Source: Alphaproteobacteria bacterium
GTDB taxonomy: Bacteria > Pseudomonadota > Alphaproteobacteria > Rs-D84
NCBI GenBank assembly: GCA_017436325.1
Contig: JAFSDI010000016.1
Location: 1 to 45,241 of the forward strand
Direction of reading: 5' to 3'
DNA: 45,241 nt
Part shown: positions 25,714 to 33,663 of the stretch, one piece after another
Numbering within the stretch: the first letter of the stretch is position 1
Layout of the letters: every line of letters begins with the position of its first letter
The notes under the pieces: generated by a model
The model's input: only the letters and a program-made list of their open reading frames with translations
Databases searched by the model: none
Told to the model about the DNA's origin: nothing
Position numbers and translations under genes: made by a program

Positions 25714-28638
25714 ATGGCTAAAATATTTGGTTTTGATTTGGGAATCGCTAGTATTGGGTGGGCTGCAACAGAAATATCTGATACGATAGATGAAAATCAA
25801 GGTTTTTTAGGCAGTAAAATCTTGGGGTGTGGTGTACGTTGCTTTACGGCTGCGACAAATGCCGCCGATAGACGTGCTGCTCGTGGTATGCGTCGTCGTT
25901 TGCGTCATCGTGCATTGCGTATGCGTGAAATTCGTGCGTTGTTGCGCTCGACAAATATGATAGATATCCCCGAACCAAAACAAAATGGTCATAATAACTT
26001 TTATTTGAACCGTGATTCAGATATCAATATCTGGCAGTTGCGCGCGGTTGATGCGTTTCAGCGGAAATTAACACCACGTGAAACAGGACGTATTTTATAC
26101 CACTTGGCAAAACACCGCGGTTATGACGATATTACATATCCTGTTGGTGTGGCCAAGACGGCAGACACAGTCGCTCCAGATGCCAAAGAAGAATTTAAGG
26201 CGATTGGTTGTATTGCGGATAATCTTGCATTGTTGGCTCAATCGGGTGATAGTAAAACGCTATGTCAGGTTTTGTACGCCAAAGCCCCGAAACAAATGCG
26301 CAACCAAAAAAAGATCATCACAAAAATCAGCGCAAAGGGCGAAGTAAAAACAAGTGAAGAGTCCTCCTACACAAATTCCATCCCACGTTCTGAAATTTTC
26401 CGTGAAGCGCGAATGATATTAGCGGCACAGAAAACATTTGGCAATGATTTTACTGCGGTATTTGATGTATGGTATCCGATTGCCTCGCGTCAGCGCAAGT
26501 TCAATGAATCAGGTTCGCCATTATATCGTTCTGTGGCATCTATGCGTGGGGCGTGCAAATTTACCGGCGAACCTGTTGCGCCCAAGGGGGCGCCATCGGC
26601 CCAGTTGTTTGTGGCGCTGTCAACATGCAGTCAAAATGGTCTGAACCCTGAACAAATAGAATTAGTGTTGGACGCATTGTATAAAAAGAACACCGGTTTA
26701 AAATATTCGGATGTCCGTAAATTATTAAAATTTGATGATGATTATCGGTTCAAGGCACTGAATTATTCACGTAAATACGACAAAGAACAAAAAAATTGGA
26801 TTGAACCCAAAATTTCTGATGTTGAAAAAGTTTCGTTTGGCAAGCCATTTAGCGGTTATCATACCTTGTTACCTTTTACTGACGATATCGATTTGATGGA
26901 TAAAATATATGAAATATTAGCAACTGAAAAAACATCGGATTATATCAAACAAGCAGTGTCGGCATATTTACCTGAACATGCAGATGCGATTTCACAACTA
27001 AGTACGTCTGAATTTTTGAACTTATCATTGTCCGCGTTGCAGAAATTAATCCCAGAAATGCGTGTCGGCAAAACGTATGCCCAGGCATGCAAAGTAAATA
27101 AATGGGATCATCGCAGCACTGGTGATAGTTTTATTGATATGTCTGATGATGTTGCAGACGGCATGTTGCGCCAGATAGATTGGTCAGTTCTTGGTAAACG
27201 CTTAACATCACCTGTGGCACGTCGTACATTGTCACAATTGCGTCGTGTTTATAATGCGATGGTGTATCGTTATGGCGCGCCCGACAAAATTCATTTGGAG
27301 ATAGGGCGTGAATTAAAAAAGTCCCCCAAAGAATTGGCGCAGTTACAAAAAGAAAACGAACGGAATCGTGCCGCAAACGAGGCCGCACATCAAGAACATG
27401 GCAAAAACGCAAAAAAATACAAACTGTATATGGAACAACATTGTCAATGTCCATACTGTGGCGCATCTATTGATGCGAACAATTGGGATGCGTACGAAAT
27501 TGACCATATCTTGCCGTATTCACGTTCATTTGACAATTCGCAATCTAACAAGGTCTTGGTCTGTCGCATATGTAATCAGTCCAAGGGCAGTAAAACACCG
27601 TATGAATATCTGGACCAGACAAAGTTTTATGAAATGACCATGCGTGCACGGGGTTATCATAATATGGCCAAGTTCAGAAAATTAACGAACACGGATTTGC
27701 CATCCAGCAGTGGCGAACAAAATGACTTTATCGCCCGCAATGCGAACGACAATGCAACGATTGCCCGTTTTGCAGCCCAGTACTTGACCCAAGGCATAAA
27801 ATGGCCAACAACAAATAATAACAAAATGCGTGTATTAGTCCGGACGGGGGCACTGACGGACTATCTGCGTCATCAGTGGGGGTTAAGTAAAAACCGTGAA
27901 GAATCTGACAAACATCATGCCCAAGATGCGATTGTAATTGCATGCGCAACCCAAGATATGGTTCGTTATCTGTCAACTCTGTCTGGTAAGTTTGAAAACA
28001 AGACCAGATTAATTGGCGAAAACGGCGAAGCGTGGTACGTATCGCTTAAAAAAGCTATACAGTCGCCATGGCCAACCTTTCGCAATGATGTTCTGACCGC
28101 ATTGGAAGAGATTACAGTTTCTCGTCCCCCGCGTTGCAACGCTACAGGATCGGCGCATAATGAAACGATTTATATAAATCCTAAATCATATCGTACCAAG
28201 AAAGGAAAAAATAAAATGGGGGCCAAAGGCAGTATGAAAATACGTTTTGGCAATGCTGTTCGTGGCGATATGTTTCGTTTTGATATTTGGCGGATGAATA
28301 CAGGCAAATACACCTGTGTACCGATATTTGTATCAGATGTCGTGTCCAGGGACGATACAAAATTTATGGTTCCTAATGCAGAATTTGTCTGTACTCTGCA
28401 CAAAGACGATTATATAAAAATTAAAACACGTGCAGGCGAAGAATTTGAAGGTTATATAAGCCAAATGGATCATGGTCGAAATTTTGTGTTGTATCATCAG
28501 GATAATAAAAATAGACCAGTAATAACAAAATCGGTTGGTTCGTGTGCGGATATACAAAAATATGTGATCACTGTCCTTGGAAACATCAAGACGGTAAAAT
28601 TGCCCGAAGTGCGCACACCAGTTGTAAATAAAAAATAA
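25714..28638 (+). CDS. cas9: CRISPR-associated endonuclease Cas9 (type II-C-like)
   Basis: The 974-aa product is a compact, apparently intact Cas9. RuvC-I: FGFDLGIASIGWA with D8. Bridge helix: arginine-rich RRAARGMRRRLRHR (about 54-67). RuvC-II: HLEIGREL with E529. HNH: EIDHILP with D597 and H598, N612, framed by CPYC (579-582) and CRIC (617-620), which suggests a zinc site. RuvC-III: HHAQDA with H735 and D738. The C-terminal 200 residues would be the PAM-interacting part. Size, the zinc-knuckle HNH and repeats with built-in promoters point to type II-C. No cas1, cas2 or csn2 is nearby, so the locus cannot gain spacers by itself. Confidence 0.96.
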   Translation: MAKIFGFDLGIASIGWAATEISDTIDENQGFLGSKILGCGVRCFTAATNAADRRAARGMRRRLRHRALRMREIRALLRSTNMIDIPEPKQNGHNNFYLNRDSDINIWQLRAVDAFQRKLTPRETGRILYHLAKHRGYDDITYPVGVAKTADTVAPDAKEEFKAIGCIADNLALLAQSGDSKTLCQVLYAKAPKQMRNQKKIITKISAKGEVKTSEESSYTNSIPRSEIFREARMILAAQKTFGNDFTAVFDVWYPIASRQRKFNESGSPLYRSVASMRGACKFTGEPVAPKGAPSAQLFVALSTCSQNGLNPEQIELVLDALYKKNTGLKYSDVRKLLKFDDDYRFKALNYSRKYDKEQKNWIEPKISDVEKVSFGKPFSGYHTLLPFTDDIDLMDKIYEILATEKTSDYIKQAVSAYLPEHADAISQLSTSEFLNLSLSALQKLIPEMRVGKTYAQACKVNKWDHRSTGDSFIDMSDDVADGMLRQIDWSVLGKRLTSPVARRTLSQLRRVYNAMVYRYGAPDKIHLEIGRELKKSPKELAQLQKENERNRAANEAAHQEHGKNAKKYKLYMEQHCQCPYCGASIDANNWDAYEIDHILPYSRSFDNSQSNKVLVCRICNQSKGSKTPYEYLDQTKFYEMTMRARGYHNMAKFRKLTNTDLPSSSGEQNDFIARNANDNATIARFAAQYLTQGIKWPTTNNNKMRVLVRTGALTDYLRHQWGLSKNREESDKHHAQDAIVIACATQDMVRYLSTLSGKFENKTRLIGENGEAWYVSLKKAIQSPWPTFRNDVLTALEEITVSRPPRCNATGSAHNETIYINPKSYRTKKGKNKMGAKGSMKIRFGNAVRGDMFRFDIWRMNTGKYTCVPIFVSDVVSRDDTKFMVPNAEFVCTLHKDDYIKIKTRAGEEFEGYISQMDHGRNFVLYHQDNKNRPVITKSVGSCADIQKYVITVLGNIKTVKLPEVRTPVVNKK

Positions 28639-28704
28639 TCACTATATGTTTGGTTGCGTAAATACACAAAAACCGCGGAATGTCAGCGATTTTTTATGTG
28701 CCTA

Positions 28705-28854
28705 ATTATATCAAAGACGATTTGAGAAGCAACCTATAACAGTCTGTTTCGTCCAGTTCTTCGATGACCTATTATATCAAAGACGATTTGAGAAGCAACC
28801 TATAACACCTGTGCGCCTTTCATAAATACCGCTTTATTATATCAAATGCGATTA
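28705..28854 (-). CRISPR. Two-spacer CRISPR array with one promoter-only terminal repeat
   Basis: Two identical 36-nt repeats (28705-28740, 28771-28806) flank a 30-nt spacer (28741-28770); a 29-nt spacer (28807-28835) follows, then a degenerate repeat (about 28836-28854) matching only its first half in plus-strand reading. In crRNA sense (minus strand) the repeat begins GTTATAGG and ends TTTGATATAAT, the type II pattern. The order is therefore degenerate repeat, spacer, repeat, spacer, repeat, reading toward cas9. Each repeat ends with an extended -10 TGATATAAT, so each should start its own crRNA. Confidence 0.9.
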
Positions 28855-28864
28855 ATCTTTCCAA
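28836..28864 (-). promoter_or_regulatory. Promoter in the degenerate terminal CRISPR repeat
   Basis: Minus strand TTGGAA (28864-28859), 17-nt spacer, TATAAT (28841-28836) preceded by TGA. The repeat has lost its crRNA half but kept its promoter half, which would drive the first crRNA. Confidence 0.7.
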
Positions 28865-28884
28865 AATGTGTCGTAAAGCACATC

Positions 28885-28915
28885 AAAATCAACCCGCTGT
28901 TTTTGCAGCGGGCTA
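28885..28915 (-). terminator. fic terminator
   Basis: CCCGCTG and CAGCGGG form a 7-bp stem around a five-A loop on the minus strand, followed by TTGATTTT. It lies just past the fic stop and before the array promoter. Confidence 0.65.
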
Positions 28916-28919
28916 TGGG

Positions 28920-29978
28920 TTATTTGTGCAAAGTGTAAAACACGCCACGGGTTGTGCCTTGCTTTGATATGTGTCCCCGTTTAACCAACGCTTGTACCGC
29001 CTTGCGAATGGTTTCCGGATTTTTATCCATCGCAGATACAATTTGTGGCATGCTCAATTCTGGTGTTTTATGAAACAGTTCCAAAATCTGATTCTGTGTT
29101 GCAGACAGTTTTGCAACACTTGCACCACGTGCCTTTGCGATTTTGTCTTCCAGCTGGCGTTTTTGTGCAACCAATGCACGAACAAAGAAAGTCAGCCATG
29201 GTTCATAGTCGATCTTGTCGTTCCAGATGGTTTTTTGTGTGCCACGTAATGCACGATAGTATGCGTCCTTGGTCGCTTCTATAATAGATTCCATAGATGC
29301 ATATGGCATATATGTATATCCACTTTTCAGCATCAGCATAACAGTCAATGCGCGCGACAAACGCCCATTACCATCGGTAAATGGATGGATGGACAGAAAA
29401 TGTATCACAAATACACCAATGGCAATAATAGGGTGAAAGAATTTGTCGGCCAACGCATCATTGGTCCATTTAACTGTTTCGCTCATCAGGCGTGGCGTAT
29501 CAAATGGTGTTGCGGTTTCGAATATAGAACCAATTTCATTACCGTTTGCATCAAATGCAGCAACACGGTTGCTGTCTTTTTTATATTCACCACGATGGCG
29601 GGTGTCTTTGTCAGAGTAATTCAATAATATTTTATGCAACTGCTTAATGTAATTCTCGCTAAGTGGTATAGACGCATAGTTTTCAAATATGGTATTGATT
29701 ACATCTGAATATCCTGCAACTTCCTGCTCGTCTCTGGTGGCAAATGACTGACGATTGATATTGGCAAATAATGCCTCAATTTCAACATCTGTCATACGAT
29801 TGCCTTCTATACGATTAGATGACCCAACAGATTCAATTGTTGCAACACGACGCATAACACGCAGATCATCCGCGGACAGTTTTACCGCCCCGCCAGTCCA
29901 CGCACCATTAAATGCATCAATCTCGGCAATGCCGTTCAGCATTTCTGGGGTTATAACAATATCTCTATTATTAGGCAT
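28920..29978 (-). CDS. fic: Fic-family AMP transferase with C-terminal winged helix
   Basis: The 352-aa product has the Fic active-site loop HPFTDGNGR (about 198-206), which transfers AMP from ATP to hydroxyl groups of target proteins. An inhibitory motif SSNRIEGN (53-60; S-x3-E-G) precedes it in the same chain, the class II self-inhibited arrangement. The last 70 residues (LSATQNQILELFHKTPELSMPQIVSAM ... RGVFYTLHK) form a winged helix-turn-helix. The promoter and phased operator-like repeats lie just upstream, suggesting self-regulation. It shares the mobile cassette with cas9 but has its own transcription unit. Confidence 0.92.
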   Translation of the reverse strand: MPNNRDIVITPEMLNGIAEIDAFNGAWTGGAVKLSADDLRVMRRVATIESVGSSNRIEGNRMTDVEIEALFANINRQSFATRDEQEVAGYSDVINTIFENYASIPLSENYIKQLHKILLNYSDKDTRHRGEYKKDSNRVAAFDANGNEIGSIFETATPFDTPRLMSETVKWTNDALADKFFHPIIAIGVFVIHFLSIHPFTDGNGRLSRALTVMLMLKSGYTYMPYASMESIIEATKDAYYRALRGTQKTIWNDKIDYEPWLTFFVRALVAQKRQLEDKIAKARGASVAKLSATQNQILELFHKTPELSMPQIVSAMDKNPETIRKAVQALVKRGHISKQGTTRGVFYTLHK

Positions 29979-30000
29979 ACTAAATCCTTTTAATATTTTA

Positions 30001-30058
30001 CCAGATTTTACCAGATAATTCCCAGAAAGTCAATATTTTTCCCAGATAGTTCCCAGAT
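30001..30058 (-). promoter_or_regulatory. fic promoter with helically phased CCAGA(T/A) repeats
   Basis: Minus strand TTGACT (30033-30028), 17-nt spacer and TAAAAT (30010-30005) make a near-consensus promoter. CCAGAT or CCAGAA begins at 30001, 30011, 30022, 30042 and 30053 on the plus strand, spacing of 10, 11, 20 and 11 bp, so all lie on one face of the helix and overlap -35 and -10. This looks like an operator for cooperative repression. Confidence 0.7.
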
Positions 30059-30080
30059 AATATAAATATTATACCAAAAA

Positions 30081-30231
30081 ATCCCTGTAAATTCCCTGTA
30101 AAAGTCGGAATTTGTATGCGGTGGTTCGTGATAAAATCATACTCCGCCAGGAATAAAAAATACCCCATATGGGGTATTTTTTATTCCTGTGGATGTTGTA
30201 GTGTGGACGAAGCGGTCGCAATCTGTGACTG
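30081..30231. repeat. Right arm and right direct repeat of the cas9 cassette
   Basis: TCCCTGTAAATTCCCTG and TGTATGC (30081-30118) resemble the arm at 22647-22676. ACTCCGCCA follows, then from 30143 the 89-bp repeat (hairpin AATACCCC-ATAT-GGGGTATT, then GTGTGGACGAAGCG) that matches 25374-25462. Confidence 0.8.
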
Positions 30232-30287
30232 CCGGATTTGGGGCTTGGACAATGCCATACGTCGATTTGCATAGATACAATACGCAA

Positions 30288-30315
30288 TAAAAAACACCCC
30301 GATGGGGTGCTTTAT
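30288..30315 (-). terminator. Terminator of the small ORF
   Basis: Minus strand GCACCCC-ATC-GGGGTG followed by TTTTTTATT. Confidence 0.75.
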
Positions 30316-30333
30316 AAAATCAATCTTGTGGGT

Positions 30334-30528
30334 TTACCGAGTGTTATCTTGTTGTATAACATGTTTTATCGTCTTTACAACCTTCTTATAGTCTTCATTC
30401 AAGAGAATTGTGGACGTGGTTGTTGTTATATATGAACGATCTGCCCATTTTTCGCCAATTGCGATAATGTAATCTGTATTGATTGATATTTTTGTATCAA
30501 ATTCGTTGGTAAATTCTACGAATGGCAT
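30334..30528 (-). CDS. Small hypothetical protein
   Basis: A 64-aa protein, MPFVEFTNEFDTKISINTDY at the start, with LLNEDYKKVVKTIKHVI at the end. It has an AAGGA ribosome binding site and its own terminator, so it is probably real. The beta-strand pattern followed by a helix recalls small FlbD-like proteins but the match is weak. No function is assigned. Confidence 0.6.
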   Translation of the reverse strand: MPFVEFTNEFDTKISINTDYIIAIGEKWADRSYITTTTSTILLNEDYKKVVKTIKHVIQQDNTR

Positions 30529-30634
30529 AACTAGTCCTTTTTTTTATATTTTTCTGCACAAAAATAGCACAAAGAACACAAAAGTCAAGTTCTGTTAATA
30601 ATACCCCAAACCAGAACACCCCAGAACTATTTTA

Positions 30635-30662
30635 TTGATTTTATGATTTTTTTTGCTAAAAT
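30635..30662 (+). promoter_or_regulatory. Promoter of the ABC-F gene
   Basis: TTGATT (30635-30640), 16-nt spacer and TAAAAT (30657-30662), with TGC just before the -10 as an extended element. The start would be near 30669, giving a leader of about 110 nt. Confidence 0.65.
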
Positions 30663-30687
30663 ACACAGTGTATAACACAAACCAAGG

Positions 30688-30775
30688 TAAAACCCAATGA
30701 GTATTTAATATTGTAATTTTTTTATAAATCGCGCACAGAAATGTGCGGTCATTTAATTACAATATCAGGGTTTTA
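30688..30775 (+). promoter_or_regulatory. Translation-attenuator-like leader with a 3-codon uORF
   Basis: AAGG at 30684-30687 serves an upstream ORF ATG AGT ATT TAA (30697-30708; Met-Ser-Ile). Three nested exact inverted repeats follow: TAAAACCC (30688-30695) with GGGTTTTA (30768-30775), ATATTGTAAT (30708-30717) with ATTACAATAT (30756-30765), and CGCACA with TGTGCG around GAAA (30732-30747). The outermost arm covers AGGG, the only ribosome binding site for the ABC-F ATG at 30778. A ribosome stalled on the uORF would open that arm. Confidence 0.75.
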
Positions 30776-30777
30776 TT

Positions 30778-32160
30778 ATGGCTTTAATATCTTTATCAAA
30801 CGTATTTTTTGGTTATGGCGCAGATAATCTGCTGGACGGTGTATCGATTACATTCAGCGACAGCGAATGTGTTGCGATTATTGGCGACAACGGCACAGGC
30901 AAGACGACATTGTTGCGATTGTTGTCGGGGGACTTGTTGCCTGAAACTGGCAATATAAATAACGGCGCAAGTACATATACGCTAAATCAAATAAACGTCT
31001 CGGATTCTAAAAGTGGCGGTGAACAGCAGATGTATGCGCTTATGCGTGCATTTGAAAGCAGGGCAGACATTTTGCTGTTGGACGAACCGACAAATAATCT
31101 GGACTCTGATGCGAAACAGGTGTTCTTCAATCAGCTGACAAAATACCCCAAGGGTGCGGTCATTGTTTCGCACGACAGGGAACTTTTGCAACGTATGGAT
31201 AAAATAATAGAATTACATAACGGGCATTTAAAAGTATATGGTGGCAATTATGATTTTTATATGGAACAAAAGCGTATAGAGCAAGAAAATCTTAATTCCA
31301 GATATGTTGATACACAAAAATCGATTGCGCGATTAAATAATACTATGAACATCGCCCAAAACACGCGACAGCATCACGAGTTTAAGCAGAAAAAAGAAGT
31401 TGCCAATTCGCGTCGCAGTCGTTTGGAACAAAATGCCTTGCGTGGCAAAAGTCAAGAAACCGAAGCAAAACAGCGTGCAATCATTCAAAAAAAGTTAGAT
31501 AAACAGTTATCGATTCAACAATCGTTATCAGAACAAATGCGAAACGAAACTATCAAGATACCTATCCATAACAAGCCCTTTTACAGCAAAGAATTAATAC
31601 GCATAACTGGATTATCTTTTTCGTATGGCGATAAAAAAGTCTTTGATAATTTTGATTTTACCATGTATGGCAAAACAAGGGCACGATTGATAGGTAAGAA
31701 TGGTTCTGGCAAATCTACATTATTAAAAATCATTTGCGGTGAATTAAATGCACAATCAGGAACGGTCAAGACATTTGGCAAAATAGCATACATAAATCAA
31801 GACCTGTCGCTGTTGGATAAAAATAAAACCGTAGTTGAAAACATAATGGATTTATCGGGGTGCTTGCGACACGATGCGCATATGATTGCTGCAAATTTTG
31901 GTTTTCGTGGGGAATCCTCTTTGAAACAGGTGGGGGTATTGTCAGGTGGCGAACTATTAAAAGCAACTTTGGCAGCGATTCTGGGTGGCAACAATCAGCC
32001 AGATTTGTTGATTTTGGACGAACCGACAAACAACCTTGAAATAAAAAGCATCGGAATCCTAGAAAGTGCCATAAATCAATATACTGGTGCGATATTACTG
32101 GTATCGCATGATACGATATTTGCTAAAAATATCAATATAGATACAGAAATAAAACTTTAA
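30778..32160 (+). CDS. ABC-F ATPase, antibiotic-resistance type
   Basis: The 460-aa product has two ATP-binding cassettes and no membrane segments. Cassette 1 is miniature: Walker A GDNGTGKTT (about 36-44), signature KSGGEQ (78-83) and Walker B ILLLDEPTNNLD follow with only about 35 residues between Walker A and signature, as in Vga/Msr/Lsa-type proteins. A charged linker helix (about 165-265) would enter the ribosome's peptidyl-transferase region. Cassette 2: GKNGSGKST (about 305), LSGGE, LLILDEPTNNLE. Such proteins dislodge ribosome-targeting antibiotics. The inducible-type leader fits that role. The specific drug cannot be read from sequence. Confidence 0.85.
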   Translation: MALISLSNVFFGYGADNLLDGVSITFSDSECVAIIGDNGTGKTTLLRLLSGDLLPETGNINNGASTYTLNQINVSDSKSGGEQQMYALMRAFESRADILLLDEPTNNLDSDAKQVFFNQLTKYPKGAVIVSHDRELLQRMDKIIELHNGHLKVYGGNYDFYMEQKRIEQENLNSRYVDTQKSIARLNNTMNIAQNTRQHHEFKQKKEVANSRRSRLEQNALRGKSQETEAKQRAIIQKKLDKQLSIQQSLSEQMRNETIKIPIHNKPFYSKELIRITGLSFSYGDKKVFDNFDFTMYGKTRARLIGKNGSGKSTLLKIICGELNAQSGTVKTFGKIAYINQDLSLLDKNKTVVENIMDLSGCLRHDAHMIAANFGFRGESSLKQVGVLSGGELLKATLAAILGGNNQPDLLILDEPTNNLEIKSIGILESAINQYTGAILLVSHDTIFAKNINIDTEIKL

Positions 32161-32260
32161 CCCGACCAGCACAACCGTCCACCCAGCACAGGCATCTACC
32201 AATGGAAATTTATACAAATTTGTAGTATAATTATCTTTGAATAAAGATAAGGAATTACAG

Positions 32261-32806
32261 ATGAAACGTGCAATAAAGTTCAAATTAAAAAATGGTCGGG
32301 TTGTGACTATCCGTCCATTGCGTGCCGATGATTATGATGCCGTTATGCGGTATATGAAAGAGTTCAGAAAAGGCCCCAGTGCAAAATGGACATGGCAGTA
32401 TCCCGAACGTCCATTGCCACCCAGGGAACGGGCCGTAAAAGATTGGACAAATGAAAATGGGTTATTTGTCGCTGCGTTTGATGGTGACCAGGTCATAGGT
32501 ACGGCAAACATTACCAAGAAAATGCCAGACCATCCGTGGTCGGGACGTGTTGCGGTCACAGGAACGACAATATTGGAAAAATATACATCAATGGGACTGG
32601 GGACTAAGTTTAAGCAGATTGTTGGTAAATGGGCAACTGAAAACAATGTACACAAGTTAGAATCCAGCATTCGGCATAAAAACACACGTTCTTTGGGGAA
32701 TTTATTAAAACAAGGCTATGAAATCGTTGGTATTTTGCATGATACCGCATTTATAGATGGCGAATGGCACCACGAATATATATTGGAAAAGATTTTAGAA
32801 AAGTAA
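32261..32806 (+). CDS. GNAT-family N-acetyltransferase
   Basis: The 181-aa product has the GNAT order: TIRPLRADDYDAVMRYM at the N-terminus, FVAAFDGDQVIGTANI, VAVTGTTILEKYTSMGLGTKFKQIVGKWA (acetyl-CoA loop, with S-M-G-L-G-T), and NTRSLGNLLKQGYEIVGILHD near the end. The start at 32261 is chosen because AAGGAA lies just before it. The substrate may be a small molecule or protein N-terminus. It follows the ABC-F gene by 100 bp, so both could be resistance genes. Confidence 0.83.
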   Translation: MKRAIKFKLKNGRVVTIRPLRADDYDAVMRYMKEFRKGPSAKWTWQYPERPLPPRERAVKDWTNENGLFVAAFDGDQVIGTANITKKMPDHPWSGRVAVTGTTILEKYTSMGLGTKFKQIVGKWATENNVHKLESSIRHKNTRSLGNLLKQGYEIVGILHDTAFIDGEWHHEYILEKILEK

Positions 32807-32902
32807 TTCGTAAATCATTGAAAGTGTGTTGGGGTTTGATACCCGATTTACGAACCGCTGAAAGTATTTCAAACAAAAAACGCAAAAATGTGGTTTTGTT
32901 TA

Positions 32903-32997
32903 TTCTGGTCGGTCAAAAGACCATTTCCCACAGAACTCGCAAGATTTGCTGTCTGTGGGAACACAGCTAATCAAAAATACACAAAACAAGCCAAGTC
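32903..32997 (-). pseudogene. 5' fragment of a lipoprotein (candidate immunity) gene
   Basis: The minus strand reads LISCVPTDSKSCEFCGKWSFD, nearly the same as the start of the lipoprotein gene at 33219-33554 (LIGCVPADSKSCEFCGKWSF). DNA identity holds for about 90 bp then stops. It is a duplicated, truncated copy. Confidence 0.75.
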
Positions 32998-33087
32998 GTC
33001 CAAAAAGAAATAAAACAGCCCAGACAACAATACAGCCGAATAATACATCAAAGAATACCTGTTTTGTTTCATGCCAGACCCTAATTG

Positions 33088-33192
33088 TTAATACTCCACC
33101 TTGATGATTAAATCATTCCCTATATAATCAAATAACGCAACAAAATTATCCATATTTGATGTTGAATCAATACAGCCCGCCGAACCTGGAAC
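33088..33192 (-). pseudogene. Orphan DUF2778 toxin C-terminal fragment
   Basis: Minus strand reads GSAGCIDSTSNMDNFVALFD and then YIGNDLIIKVEY and stop, matching the last residues of the toxin at 37209 (SSAGCIDLTSDMDNFVALFD, YIGNDLIIKVEY). No start or upstream domain is present. Confidence 0.75.
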
Positions 33193-33218
33193 AACTGATT
33201 CAGATAAATCAATAATCG

Positions 33219-33554
33219 TTAATCTCGCTGAAAATAAAACTTACATCCATCCAAATGGATGTACATCAAATCAGAATTTGCAACATAAAATTTTTCTGTT
33301 GTGTCTGTATCTTTTTTTACCAAAATTTCTTGGGACTTTTCGTCATTATCATAACCGCCAAGGATAATATTTGCAGCATTGATTTCAACAGCGGTATTTT
33401 CATAATAACTTTGTGCCATCCCATCGCAATCAGCGGTTATATGCCCTGCATATTCAAATCGGTCAAAAGACCATTTCCCACAGAACTCGCAAGATTTGCT
33501 GTCTGCAGGAACACAGCCAATCAAAAATACACAAAATAAGACAAGTCTTTTCAT
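33219..33554 (-). CDS. Lipoprotein, candidate immunity protein
   Basis: From the ATG at 33554 the product is about 111 aa, MKRLVLFCVFLIGC with a lipobox LIGC, then FCGKWSFDRFEYAGHITADCDG and a beta-rich body ending CKFYFQRD. It should sit in the periplasm on a lipid anchor. Its position directly before an orphan toxin C-terminal piece, and the duplicated 5' fragment beyond it, suggest a role in immunity to a periplasmic peptidoglycan-targeting toxin. That is inference from context. Confidence 0.6.
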   Translation of the reverse strand: MKRLVLFCVFLIGCVPADSKSCEFCGKWSFDRFEYAGHITADCDGMAQSYYENTAVEINAANIILGGYDNDEKSQEILVKKDTDTTEKFYVANSDLMYIHLDGCKFYFQRD

Positions 33555-33626
33555 ACAATGCAGTATAAAAAATATGATTATAAAAATCAATATCAATTGC
33601 CTTTGTGCAATCTATTTTTTTCATAA

Positions 33627-33655
33627 TTGACACCTGTTATGCATAGCAATATAAT
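33627..33655 (+). promoter_or_regulatory. Perfect consensus sigma70 promoter, leaderless gene
   Basis: TTGACA (33627-33632), exactly 17 nt, TATAAT (33650-33655). The expected start near 33662 is 2 nt before ATG 33664, so the message would be leaderless. Confidence 0.75.
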
Positions 33656-33663
33656 ACATATAT

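Noticed and set aside
27131..27466. ORFs opposite or within cas9
   Set aside because: They are shadow frames of a well-supported coding region without start signals.
28639..28704. A cas1/cas2 or leader region next to the array
   Set aside because: There is no room for any gene between cas9 and the array, and fic follows on the other side.
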